Source: Tulasnella sp. 424
Lineage: Eukaryota; Basidiomycota; Agaricomycetes; Cantharellales; Tulasnellaceae
Reading direction: 5' to 3'
Length of the DNA: 64,000 bases
Assembly (NCBI GenBank): GCA_019633425.1
Contig: WSUB01000008.1
Span: forward strand, 248,001-312,000
The notes below the pieces were generated by a model that was given only the letters and a program-made list of their open reading frames with translations, was not told the origin of the DNA and did no database searches. Each line of letters opens with the position of its first letter. Within the stretch, counting starts at the first letter, position 1. The position numbers and the translations under genes were made by a program. Of this stretch, positions 1 to 11,389 are shown piece after piece.

Positions 1-886
1 TTCAGTCTTCTCGCTTGGCAAAGACGATGCTGTTGTTGACGGAGAAAGTTCCGGGCTTGCGCTCTCACCCATTGCTTCAAGAGCCGTCCTCAAAGCATCT
101 TGGTGTAGGGAATCCCAACCCCCGCGTAGCCCAATGTAAACGATTCGATCTAGAATTCGAGTGACTTCTTCCTCCCTACAGAGGTTTCAAAAGCGAAGAT
201 GAGAATTTGACACGACCATGACATCCACCATGCGCTCCCTGGAAACCCACCTTGTTCGCAACTCTTCCCACTGCTCTTCAGCAGCTTTCTTCGAATCCGC
301 GAGCTTCTGCTCCAACTCCGCCACTTTAGTCTGCAACTCCTCGATATTCTCGTCTATGGCATCTCGTCGCTTCGAGGTTGAACGTGACGACCGCCACGTT
401 TCTGCCAGAACCAATGTCGCCGCGACCGCGAACAGAAATCCTTCCGCTAACATGTTCGCACCGTTTTGGATGGCCCTATAAACTTGGGAACAAGTCTGTG
501 GTCAGCAAAATTGCAAAAGAAACGGACGTATCAAGGTATAACGAGGGGCACGCACCGGGCTTCGGACAATGGCTTTATGGCCTTGGGAGCTTCGCCAAGC
601 AAGGATACTCGTAGTCTGTATTCGCTTCGGTACGACCATTGGGCGAGGTTGACGCATATCTGACGGAAACGTGGATGCCTTTCATGGTATATTGCCGTCA
701 GTGTTTTGGAGGCACTTTGTAACAGGATCGACGACGCACTCTTGCGACTGCTGCTTGATTTGGTTGCTAATTGGCTTCGCGAGAGTCTAGTGTGAAGGCA
801 TAGGGAAGTTAGATAGCTAGGTATAATCCACTTGCTAGAGTGTTCCTTACTCGTATTACTAGCGCACCAAGCTTGACGCTTGCCAT
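1..886 (-). CDS. OPA3: OPA3-like mitochondrial protein (3' end outside window)
   Basis: Homologue of optic atrophy 3, a small mitochondrial membrane-associated protein linked to mitochondrial shape; its biochemical role is not settled. The gene reads leftwards from ATG at 886. Exon 1 (886-851) encodes MASVKLGALVIR. Exon 2 (786-740) encodes the LAKPISNQIK segment. Exon 3 (678-556) carries HPRFRQICVNLAQ and PLSEAR. Exon 4 starts at 475 with AIQNGANMLAEGFLF, a hydrophobic stretch, and runs into a coiled coil (ENIEELQTKVAELEQKL). The last visible exon, from about 176, carries ILDRIVYIGLRGGW and is still open at base 1. The exon 4/5 junction is uncertain: a 36-nt intron with a GTCAAA donor or a 42-nt one with GTGTCA both keep frame. 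The succession of family motifs makes the assignment strong. Confidence 0.9.
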
Positions 887-1130
887 TGTGGACGGGAGAG
901 TACGGATGGGTCGGGCATGGTTGGCGGTCTCGCTCGTCCAAATAGAAATAGCTACGCGCTCAGGGATTTTCTTTGGCCAACGCGTCCTGCGGCATCGGCT
1001 TCTGCACAGCACCTCGGATACCCGACCACGACAAGTAAAATACGGTACAGAATGGAAAGCCAAGGAGCTACAGATGAGATGCTTAAGATCGGACGCAATA
1101 ACAAATCCTCTTCCAGTTTCGCCATCCCGT

Positions 1131-2357
1131 TTAGTGCCTTGCCTTCTTTTTCGCGGGCTTCTCCAAGTCTATCGACTCAGCATCCTCATCCTCATCCTCG
1201 TCCTCCTCTTCGCTTCCACTGCCGATGTCTTCGTCCCGTCCCTAATTGAGAGCGAGTCAGGTAACCGCACACTCCAGAAACCACACGAGGGAGCGCCCCC
1301 CAACGTACATTTGGTCCTTTCCCGAGGAAATAGTTGATAGCATGGACGTAGATATCCTCCTCGAATGTGCTTGCAAGCTGATCCAAATGCCCGGGTGTAA
1401 GAGGCGAGGCACGACAGTTAAAAATAGCAATATCCTCACATCTTTGGGATCATCTGCGTGCTCGAACCAGTTAAAGAAACTGCCTGGATCCAGAACGTCC
1501 TCCTCATCGTCATCTTCGTTCTTCCGTGGATGCTGTTTAGTGAGGTTCTTCGCGTCGGACTTCCAGTTGATTTTGATAGACTGTCCGATTGGGTTTTGGT
1601 AGATCAGCCCACATGTGCTCCCTCGTGCGCGAACGCCTACCCACCTGTGGTTTGATATCCTTGTCCCAATCGAACTCCAATTGCGCTTCGCTGATACCAT
1701 CCTCGCCAGGCTCCGACGATGGGACATCTGCAGCATCCTCTGGTGGAGCCGGAACGTACTTGAATTCCTTCTTCAGCACGGGGTCACTGAAATACGGGTT
1801 CTCTGAAAAGTGCTACGAAACCCCAAAGTGCACGTCAGAATCACCTGACACTTGTACAATCATACTATTGATCCATCCAACTCACGAACTCCGCAGTGAA
1901 TGCGCGAGGCTCCTTGGCGTCGCGCACGATCCACAAATCCGTCAGGTAGGACATGGCCACGATATCATCTCGATGTTGCAGTTCCATTTCCATCGGGCCA
2001 TGGTTCTCCAGTACGTGTGGCCAAAACTTGGGGATTTTGGAAACAACCGCTCGTCGTTGTTCGTAATAAGGTTGGAGCTTGGAGTACGCCATGTAATCTA
2101 GCCAAGCACAACATCATCTCAGACCTTCCTGCCATCACTGAGGTAGAGAAATGAAATCTAGATCAACGAACCTCGAGCCAAATGTGCCCTTCTCATCACA
2201 GCTATTAGATGTCAACAGATCCAGATCTCAGAGTGGGGTTCTCGAAGTGGAGGAAACACGGCAAAAGTTCCGTACTCTTGTCGAAGTCTTCAAGCTCTTC
2301 GATGAGTTCGTCCTCCATGTCATCAGCAGAGGCATTCGTCTTGGAGGGTGAGGGCAT
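1131..2357 (-). CDS. SET: SET/NAP-family histone chaperone
   Basis: Nucleosome assembly protein family, closest in motif layout to SET/TAF-I; these nuclear proteins bind histones and deposit or remove them from chromatin. ATG is at 2357 (MPSPSKTNASADDMEDELIE, acidic start). The NAP core follows: KIPKFWPHVLENH and YLTDLWIVRDAKEPRAFTAEF, then SENPYFSDPVLKKEFKYV, then SIKINWKSDAKNLTK, equivalent to the IKWKSGKDLT segment of human SET. PGSFFNWFEHADDP and EEDIYVHAINYFLGKG close the earmuff domain. The last exon encodes an Asp/Glu run ending in EKPAKKKARH and TAA at 1131, so the protein has the usual acidic tail plus a basic end. At least five short introns are implied; exon 2 near 2160-2230 is not firmly resolved. 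VPS75 is the alternative relative. Confidence 0.87.
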
Positions 2358-2979
2358 TTCTGGTGGTGCGTTTCTTTGAGTTTAGTTGCTGGTCTAGACT
2401 GGAAAGAAATTTAATTCCGATGCAGCATTAGTTCAGGACCGTATTATTGCGATCTCACGGTTCGAATAATGCGATCTATAGCTTTGTCAGCAGGCCCCTA
2501 CAAGCCCTACACTCCTTCCATCAAGACGCAATAGACACGGAACCAGAGCACTCAGCGAAAACGATGAAAGCATCTAATCGTGTGTACTTGTTCGAAATAG
2601 TTGAAACAGGACAAGAACTCTAAAAATATAAGAAGACTACACGCGAAACTCCTGATCGAGAGTTCTTCGAACGAAAAAAAAAAGGGATAAAGAGAAACAT
2701 CAAAAGAAAGCAGGGAACGGTCGACTGGTCGAGCGTTGCAGGGACAGCAACGACAATAAAATACAAAGCGAACAAAGGAAAGAAGGGGAAACGCGAGAAT
2801 TCCGACCTCCCAAAAACGATATGGAAACAAGAGTGAAAGATAGTGACTTGGTAAGCAGGTTGAGCGAGGAGAGAGAGAGAACGAAATTGAAATATGACTT
2901 CTGCGTGAGCGAAGGCATGCCAAAGCATTTAAGCAAGCGGGAGGCGAGGGAAAAGTGCCCCCTCCACCCATTGGTAGTG
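2358..2979. other. Intergenic: SET promoter and upstream gene's 3' UTR
   Basis: A 622-base gap between the start of the SET-like gene and the end of the polyQ gene, both read leftwards. It is A/G-rich with short A tracts near 2670-2710. No coding signal or RNA gene seen. Confidence 0.5.
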
Positions 2980-5451
2980 TTATAGCACGTTTCGACCAGA
3001 ATTCAAGTTGGTATACGGATCTTGTGCAGCCATCCTAGCCGCTTCCCGCTGCAACCGTTCCAACTGAGCCAACCGCCGAGCCAACGCCTGCTGCTCGGCC
3101 AACGCTTGCTGGTACACCAGGCTCTGCGTGTAATCCTGGGCACCAGCAACGCCCAGCGCAACTTGCTGTGGCTGTTGCGGTGGTTGTTGTTGCTGCGGTT
3201 GCGGCTGTATAGTATAATTCGGAGTCAACAGTCCAGTACCAGACTGGAAAAGAGGTTGAGATTGTTGTTGTTGTTGTTGTTGAGTGGGGAGATGCGTCCC
3301 TTGGTTGGACAGGTTGAGGGGGAATTGAGATCCATTAGCAGCGCCGTACAGGGCCGAGACTATTGTTGGATCCAGCATAGACAACGGAGGCTGTTTCGGT
3401 TGCTGTTGCTGCTGCTGCTGTGCTTGCTGCTGTTGCGGCGTTGGCCAGCCGAGGCTAAGGGGATTCTGTATTAACGACAGCTGCCCAACGGCGGTGGCAA
3501 GAGGGTCCGGTAGTGGTCTCGATACCCTCCCGCCACCGGGGCTCGTTGGAGGACGAAGTGAGTCTTGCGGTACCGCGGACGCTCGGGACAGTTGTTGTGG
3601 TTGTTGTTGAACGACCGAGGTACCACCATTCGCGTAAGTCGGGTAAACCTGCTGCTGCAATCGGCCCGCACTCGTTCCACCCACGTCTCCATTTGGTTCC
3701 CCTCCCCCTTGAGCAGACATCGGGTACAATCCACCCAAGTTTGTCTCCCCTCCTCCGGCTGACAGGACAGTTGCATTGCTTGGTTGGTAAGGCGTGGAGG
3801 ATGCGGAGCTGGTTGCGCTGGCGTTGGACGAATACGATGGTGTCATATGACCCGACTGCGTTCGTGAATGTCGCGGGAAGGACGAGAGGAGGGATGGCTG
3901 GGACGGACGATGCCGTAGGACTTGCTGTTGCTGATAGAGAGTTGATGGTACAACAACTTGCCGAGCGGGTTGTTCCGCTTGCTGGGCTGGGGCCCCATCG
4001 TAGGTCACGGAGCCCTCGCTAGCTCCTCCAGGTGGCGACAGGGAATCCTCCATCGACACAGGAGTTTCAATCCGCTCCACTTCCTGTATAGTCTCGCCTG
4101 CGAAGGGATTCTGCCACACAGTCTGCTGCTCCGCCTGACCCTGCCAACTATCCGCTGCTTCGCTCCCGTACGAACTCTCTGCGTAGCTCGTTGTGGTCGA
4201 GACGATCGAATCCCTCCTCCAATTATCCTCCGAGAGTGCCGAGACTGAAGGACTGACGCTCCGATGAGACGGGGACGGCCGACCGAGAGACGACATGGTC
4301 AAAGGGGCGCTGTAGCTCGAAGGCGCATAGACAGATTGCCCATCTTCAACCGACGTCGCGTTCGGTGAGCTCGCTATGGACTCTGCGTAAGGTGATGAGA
4401 GGATCGAAGGCGTGTAATTGGACGAAGAACCTGTGTAGAACGAGCCCGTTTGCCGAGACTCGCATCGTTGCGAAGCGGAAGCGGCTCGCCCAGACGAGGG
4501 AGGATGAGGAGGGGTTGGGTGTACGCCATTGGCTAGCGTCGACGTGGATGGCTGAGGCTTTGCTCGCGCTCCGGCACCACCGGCTCCTCCCCGACCGTAA
4601 TACTATTCCAAGACAGCGAGAAGTCAGCTTGGATGAGATACGAAGGGAGGAGGGAAATGCGCCTTACCACCGCCTTAGCTTCGGGTGGTAGCGCTGTATT
4701 ATTCCCACCTGTAGATAGAATAGACAAGCGCAACATTATGAGTGGACCATTTTTGAGCGCGCTCCCTTTTTTCCCCGGGCTTTTACGCTGACTCACCACC
4801 GCCAAGGACTTCCTTCACCACTTTTTTGCCCACTGAAAAGATTGCCTTGCTCTTTTTCGGGGGTTGTTGAGCCGTGCCTGGAGAAGAAGTTGTGCCCGCA
4901 TGGCCGTCAAGGGCTTCCCCGCCTTGTCCCGCCTCCGCAGCGAAGCCTGCTGGAGGACCGAATGTATAGCCTCCGCCTTGCGGCAGGGAGGTCGTAGACG
5001 ACGATGTGTATGTCGGTAACGATAACGATGACGAGGAGGCGGTCACGTCGAAGCTCTCAAAGGATTTGAATTGATAATGTCTTGTGGGGACGAGCGGTTC
5101 GTCGGGGTTGGCTTTGGTTTCGGCGATGGATTTGGCACTGGAAGCCTTTCGACTTGGGGGTTTGGATGGGCCGCCGACGCCTCTGGATGACCTCCGACGC
5201 CGTCTTTCGGGAGCGATGTAGCTGCTGGCTGGGGTTGTTGATGTTGACGTAGCGCTGGCTTCGGCCATATCGGATCGGTTGCTAGGGCCGGCGCTCGTGG
5301 TCGATCCTGAAGTTTGAGCCCCAAAGGTTGATGAATGCCCTTGGTGTTGGTGAGGGTAGACGTTGGAGAGGGAGAGTTGGGACATGGAAGATGAAGGGGT
5401 GGAGGAATGATTGCGATGATGATGGAGAGGTAAAGCATATGGGTGAGACAT
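2980..5451 (-). CDS. PolyQ- and serine-rich protein of unknown function
   Basis: I do not recognise a domain. ATG at 5451 opens a 5' exon (to about 4799) rich in Ser, Pro and His, with a basic patch (ERRRRRSSRG) that could act as a nuclear signal, and ending SKAIFSVGKKVVKEVLGG. A very small exon follows (about 4720-4680; GNNTALPPEAKAV). The long last exon has several CAG/CAA-encoded glutamine runs, an NPF motif (QNPFAGETIQ) and a terminal helix rich in Ala, Gln and Arg (ALAEQQALARRLAQLERLQREA) likely to form a coiled coil. Total about 770 residues. The splice joint into the last exon near 4602 is unresolved: the obvious acceptor gives a different frame from the clearly coding one. Low-complexity composition suggests a scaffold or transcription-linked protein; that is only a guess. 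Confidence 0.65.
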
Positions 5452-7060
5452 TCTTCCGATGATTGTGGGTCCTGGGTGAGTTGAGATGTGGGTTGTGCCT
5501 CTACTTTTCCTCTAGCGGCAGTTTGTTGGAAAAAGAAGACACAGAACAAGAGTATAGGTAGAGAAGAGAGAGAGAGAGAGGGAAGAGAGAGAGGAGAAAT
5601 CTCTGAGCTTGGGTTGGGTGTAGATAAGCCTTTACACTACTCGGAATATTTGGAAGAGATGTGGGACGCGTGGTACCTGTTGAGAGGGGGTTGACGCGTG
5701 GGTGTCTAGCAAGAATAGTAGTATGCAGACAAGGTAAGATTAGCGTCCCCCGTCTAGAGGTGCGGGGGGACTCAGTTGCTGCGATGGGGGGAGGAGAACA
5801 AGAGACGCATGGTGGGTGATTGGCAACAACCAGATAAAAAGGAGGCGTATGGTATCTCTCTGCCACTGATTGATGTTGCCTGGTGAGCTGAGGGCGCTCT
5901 GGGCTTTCGTTGGCAAGAGAGGCGGTGCAAAGAAACTCTGCACCTTTCGGCCCACTCCGGTTCTCCCTAAGGGGTAAAATTCGTCCACGCTTCGCATCCA
6001 ATTGCGAAAATCCCACTCGATTCCCGGACTCTCCTCGCCCCCTCCCCGGCCAACACACAACACTTACCGACACAGGTTGCTCGTCTACTACGCACATATC
6101 ACGCTTGTTACAGTCTAGCTCGGGGGGACACCGCCTAGTCCCAGCGTCAAAGCTCGATCGTACCCGCAGCCCTCGGGGGCAATCGTGTGGGCGTTCCCAA
6201 GTTGCCAAAGGGTCGTTCAACGCGCACACGACGCACTCAAAGGGAGGGTTGCTCGTCGTCGTGTCCGTACCTTAGAGAAGAGACAAAAGAAGAGTAATAA
6301 CCTTTGGGAGAACGATTAGTAGAAGACAAAGCCACACTTCTTGAGATTTAGACCTGGCATGTCGACATCCGATCGCTCCGACACGGTTCAAGAACTTTGC
6401 GCACCATATGGTCCTCCCCCCGAGACCCCCAACCCCCCCCCCCCCCAACTTCCCCGTTCTCCGTGATATCGAAAGGATCTGTAGGGTTCGAGCTCCCTAA
6501 TACATACAAACCGCAGGAAGAATAGAGCCACTTCGGAATGGCGCTCAGGAAGCGAGGCGCGTAAACTAGGGCTCCAACATTCAACGCCACTAAGTAAACA
6601 GGGCTCACTCCAACCCCCGATCTCCGTGCAAGCCAAGCTTTGGAGCCTCACAACCCAACCCATCGATCCCGCGCAGACGTTCAAGCCCCCCAACGGATCT
6701 TCTAAGCCGAACCCATTTATTAACCTCGACCCCGTCCACGAGAACATTGTTTCTTTTCCGATCCCTCCCTCTCTACTCTTCCCTCTCGTCGTCCTTAACC
6801 CCCCATACCTACCATACATTATCTCCTAAACTCCATTTCCCTGCTCGACGACACTTGAAACACACGGTGCGTTCATCCCGAACTTTGCCGCGAGGTCAAC
6901 GTAGACTTCTGTCTCTAACATCGCCCGGTCCTTGTATATCGACTTCAGGTCTAGCGCAAAAACAACCCCCCACCACGCATCTTGAAACACTTTCATGCCC
7001 GTCATCCGCAGTACTCCAATCTAAGAAAGAACCCATCCCAATCCTCGCTTATTCATTTGC
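5452..7060. promoter_or_regulatory. Long divergent intergenic region
   Basis: About 1.6 kb between two divergently read low-complexity genes. It contains pyrimidine-rich stretches, including C/T-rich tracts near 6740-6800 typical of fungal promoters, and a 14-C run. No convincing exon chain was found. 5' UTR introns are possible. Confidence 0.4.
6433..6446. repeat. Homopolymer C run
   Basis: Fourteen consecutive C residues in the divergent promoter region. Such runs are unstable in replication and prone to sequencing length error. Confidence 0.95.
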
Positions 7061-7720
7061 ATGTCACCAATATCTCGCCAAACCTCCTATTCCACTCAGC
7101 CGCATGATCACCGGGACCCGACCACCGTTACCAACAACAACAGCAGCAGCGTCAATAACAGCAACGTAGGCAAACTCAATTCAAGTACCAACATCGCCTC
7201 GGACGCTATGCTCCGGCCTCCACCCCGAATCTCCTCAGCGTACCGCCGGACGCTGGAGACCTACGGCGGCTCGCAAACCGGATCCATCGACCTCGACACG
7301 TTCGACGTTCCTTGTCCCCCAAGCGCGCCTATGCCTTCGCCGAGGGCTTTACGATTCGCATCTTCAGATGGATTCGCCATGACAGTGCCAGCTACGGAGA
7401 AGGACAACAGTAACGGTGGAGCGCGCGGCAGAAGAAAGTCCGGCTGCCCCAGCGGCGGCGGCGGCGGCAATCATTCATTCCCGTCCTCGTCTTCCTCCTC
7501 GGCGACGTCATCTTCTTCGAATTCCTCGTCAGTCGGCAACCTCCCGGACTTGGGCGAGGTGGATCTGAACGACGGGAAGAACAAAGAAAGGCCGCAGAGG
7601 TTCAAGGCTGTTATTCACTTCAAACGCAGAGACACCGCTTCGTCCGGGAGATCTCGACAAGGAAGTGGTGCTGGTCGGCTTCCGCGATCCAACGGAGAGA
7701 ACTACGGCGACTCGCCTTGA
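7061..7720 (+). CDS. Serine/asparagine-rich hypothetical protein
   Basis: An uninterrupted 219-codon frame from ATG at 7061. Product not recognised. It starts with an Asn/Ser-rich segment, has a more ordered-looking middle (PPPRISSAYRRTLETYGG, then SIDLDTFDVPCPPSAP) and a long Ser run, and ends with a basic segment (RFKAVIHFKRRDTASS). No membrane span, signal peptide or catalytic motif is visible. Bases after the stop show T-rich sequence and an AATAAA-like element near 7927, consistent with a 3' end. Upstream exons in the preceding 300 bases cannot be excluded. The product is probably largely disordered. Confidence 0.55.
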   Translation: MSPISRQTSYSTQPHDHRDPTTVTNNNSSSVNNSNVGKLNSSTNIASDAMLRPPPRISSAYRRTLETYGGSQTGSIDLDTFDVPCPPSAPMPSPRALRFASSDGFAMTVPATEKDNSNGGARGRRKSGCPSGGGGGNHSFPSSSSSSATSSSSNSSSVGNLPDLGEVDLNDGKNKERPQRFKAVIHFKRRDTASSGRSRQGSGAGRLPRSNGENYGDSP

Positions 7721-10700
7721 AACTCTTTGGTCTTTGTGCGTGCGAGGTAAGTCTTGGGTGGGGTGTAGCCAAAGACATCAAGTTGAAACGACCTCGGACG
7801 CTCAACTTGGGAACGCCCACTCCTCTGCCACAGCTATGCCAAAACGACAAACAAAGTATTCTATTGATCAGTGCCTTTACTTGTATTTGTTTCTGCCCAA
7901 CTTTCAGTTCTCTCGAGATACACAAAATAAAGCTTTCGTCCATCCCACAGCCACCGACTTGTCCTTCGACCCTCCCGCGTCTATTTTGTTCACTCCCGTT
8001 GTAAATAAAAGGTCCATTTCTTCTCCTCTTTTGGGTCTATAGTGGAGTTTAGCCAGATAAAACAAATGTATTTTTTACGACTGCGCTCGACCTCTTTGCT
8101 GTGCTCGCGCTCCCGTGTCGTTGAGGTCCAGCTGGTCTCGGCGTCCGGTCCGGCTGTGTGCGTTGCGAGCTATTAACCTTTCTGGACGGCGCATCCCCAG
8201 CCGCTCTCGACTCTCATCCAGACATAACACGAGTTTGTTAACCAAGTTCCGCTAGTTACGTACACTGCCTAGAACGGTGGCGGCGACTTTGCCAAAAGTC
8301 TAATGAAAGCTTGTCAAGCCGCAAAAGATCCCTGTTTTGGGAGTCCCCCGCGGATCTTGGGTTTTTTAAATGACCTCTGCCGTTACCGCCAATTACTTGG
8401 CCTCCCGAAGTACCTGGCTGTCAAGTATTTGAGTGATCGGAGGGAAAGAAATTGCTCAACGGGCACATGTGATGCCTGACGTATGCATCGTGAAGTTTAT
8501 CCAGCTGTGGCGCAAGTTATTTCGCAGGGGGGGGGGGGGGGCGCTTCGGGAACTGGAAGACCAAAGAGTTTACTATATCGCATGATCTTAGACGTACTTC
8601 GGGAGCTATCCCGGAAGCTATCTTACATTCCGGACAAGTGCTAATGGAGTTGAGCACGGGATCGAAGTGGGTCAGACGCCCGCTGGAGCCGAGAGCACCA
8701 CATACGTTGGAGCGGAGGACCCAATCACTCTACCGGCGGAATCCATACATGCATATGGTGTCGAGAAATTTCATGAATGGTTCAATAAATTGGAGATCTA
8801 ACGGCCTTGATGGATATCTCCCCGACGTCCCATGCGTCCTTGGCGCGTTCAGCGCTTGGGCCATCGCGGGCTGCCCCATTGGTGAACAAAGTGGGAGCAA
8901 GTGGAACTGTCGGAAACAGTACGGATGAGATAGGACTTTTACAAGCTCGTTCTATTCGATATGAACGGGTGATTCAGAAGCGCGATGTCGCGTCTCGATA
9001 GCTGTGATGACGCTCCCCAGTTTCCTGGCGTAGAGCTCCTCGCGAATACAGCCCAAGGCGTACTGATCAGATGACGAAGTGGTACTTTCGATTCATGACC
9101 GTTTATGGATAAGATAATGACGACTGCCTCTCGTGGCACATAAAGGGAAGCTAGTGCACTATATTCCGCTCGACGCGGAACTTGCCTTCACATCGCCGAC
9201 ATCAGGCTCTGTGCTTTGAGATGTCGGATGTGCATTTTTATTAGTTACCCAGTATAGAAGAATCGGAAGATATTAATATGCTGTGAGAGGAATGCCCGCG
9301 AGGCCATGCTCTGAGCGAAAACGATAGATACAGCCTAAGTGCCAGCGAGGACAATCACACGGGTTGTAACGAGCTAAGGCTGTGGCCTAAGAATAAGAAT
9401 CTACGAGTCTTCTGGTGGCGATGATTCGTCAATGTGCCTGACGTAAAATATGGAGGAAAGGCGGACCAACGCTTATCGCTGGTTGGGGAGAGACGTCGCC
9501 GATACGACGGCAATATTATTCCTCAGCACGTCGTACCAAAGGGTATTTGAGGCGGGGAACACTATGCCAGATTTAAAGTCAATTACTCGCTGCCATCGCT
9601 CTCATGTGCTATTCCATAACGGTGCTGGAATGCTCAAAAGCATGGGCACTACTACGGTAACCTCACATCGTGGCCAGAAGCCAAAGCTTGATCTTACAGC
9701 CCAAAATTACCAATCCGAATACGATATGGTGGAAATAAAAAGAGCGACGGGGGGTAATCGTAGCCATCGGTATTTCGTTCATACTGCAGCTGATGGGCTC
9801 GAACGACAAATGGTGGAACGCCGCCGTGCAATAGTGACAAATGAAGCTGGCGGACACTGCCGCCCACATCAAAAAACCAACAGGACGATCGTATGGTCCA
9901 ATCTAGCTTCCTTGTCAAGCCCCACTAAATTTGATGGGCAGCTTGACGATCCTTCAAACTTCGCAAGGTTATCTGATGACAGGTGATGAATTATAAGAAC
10001 CCCCAAGAACACTTCTCGGTTTTGCACTGCGTGCCTCCCTGTGTTAAATCGTCGTTTCTATTATTCTATGTACCCCTTCATTCGTAAAATAAATTCAAGG
10101 CATGCCACAGAAAGTTGGAGGTGCAGGATTACCGCAAAGAAGTCTCGCGGCAGAGACATCAACGGACCAATCAGAGGTCGTTTCCAGAGGTGCACGTCGG
10201 CTAGGGCGGAAATGAACGGTCCCTTCCAGAAGGGGCAGCTCGCGAGTGGCTCCAGCTTGATGAGGAAAAAGAGAGCCAGTCAAAATTTGCGAACGAAATC
10301 GAAGTCGATGGTTGCCGGAGGGTGGTGATGGGCAAAAGCGCGACACACGGTGACCGTCGGCGATCGAGATCCCCCACCCACATAGCACATGGTTGCAAAA
10401 TCCAAAGACGGCGACACGTTTATCACTTATCCTTGTGGACCAGAGCAGAGATAAGGTCGATTGTCTACGCAAATGGTTGTGTATCTTCCTTTGAATGAAA
10501 AGCGCTTTTTTTGTTGTCCTGACGTTCTGGGCTCAGCGAAGGCGAAGGCCAACGGCTATTTCGCAGATTCCGTCACCTCCAGCCAAAGGGTTGTTGTTCG
10601 AAGTGAATCATGACCCAAGGATCGTTAAAAAGCCGACGTGCCTCTGGCAACGAGAAAGGCAGACTGTAACGAGACAGACACTGTGTGCTCTGAGCGCTTT

Positions 10701-11389
10701 CCAGCGAGTCGTCAAAAAAGACGCCGGGATGTTCTTCGGGAGTCGGGAGAAATAGAGCGGGTCGCTCAAGCCGCCAAACGGAACCACAAAGGGGCGGATA
10801 TGGGTAAGGGAATGTAATCACCGTGAGCTGGCAGAATTATTATGGAGCCCAGTATAAGGTAGAAAGGCTGGTGGGTGGAGGAGAACGGAAAGATGGGGTT
10901 GTCGTTGGTGGTGTAATTTGATGTTGCTTGTGGGCGGGGGACTACCCTGAGGCACGGCGATCTGCGATGTTCAAGTCCTATTGATGGAATTGGTTTCTCG
11001 ACTGAATCTTCTTCTCCTCCTCCTCCCGCTCCTTTTATCATGCTCCCTTAAGCTCCGGTCCTCATCTCCCTTCTCTCTATCCTTATCCTTGTCCACGACC
11101 CATCCTCAACGCTCCTACGCACGCCTGCAAGACCCGGCGTCTTTTTTTCCGTCACGCAGCCTCACTCGCTTGGTCGCTACTCGTCTCGTCATCAATTTCA
11201 TCTACTTGAGCCATTTTCTCGCTAAGGACGGCGCCTTATTCCACCCTACCTCTCTCGTCATTCAAGCCAGCGGACTATTCCGGGGCGGATTACCGCGCCG
11301 TTCATAGACTCTGAAAGGAGCAGCGTCGCGTTTTTCTCGCCAATTATTTCCTACCCTGCCGGTCAACATTGCAAGTCCCTCTCCAGCCC
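7721..11389. other. 3.7-kb intergenic region without a convincing gene
   Basis: The longest gene-poor stretch in the window. After a 3' UTR-like segment the sequence holds only short overlapping frames. The largest, 9450-9986 on the plus strand (178 codons), has no recognisable motif, biased composition or splice partners, so I do not call it a gene. There are no long terminal repeats, reverse transcriptase or transposase motifs, and no tRNA. Bases 11000-11330 are C/T-rich, consistent with the promoter and 5' UTR of the methyltransferase gene. It could contain a non-coding RNA or a degraded element too old to recognise. Confidence 0.45.
8527..8541. repeat. Homopolymer G run
   Basis: Fifteen consecutive G residues inside the gene-poor region. 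Confidence 0.95.

Noticed and set aside
9450..9986. A 178-codon frame in the gene-poor region
   Set aside because: No motif, no compositional sign of coding and no neighbouring exons; this length is not rare by chance in several kilobases read in six frames.
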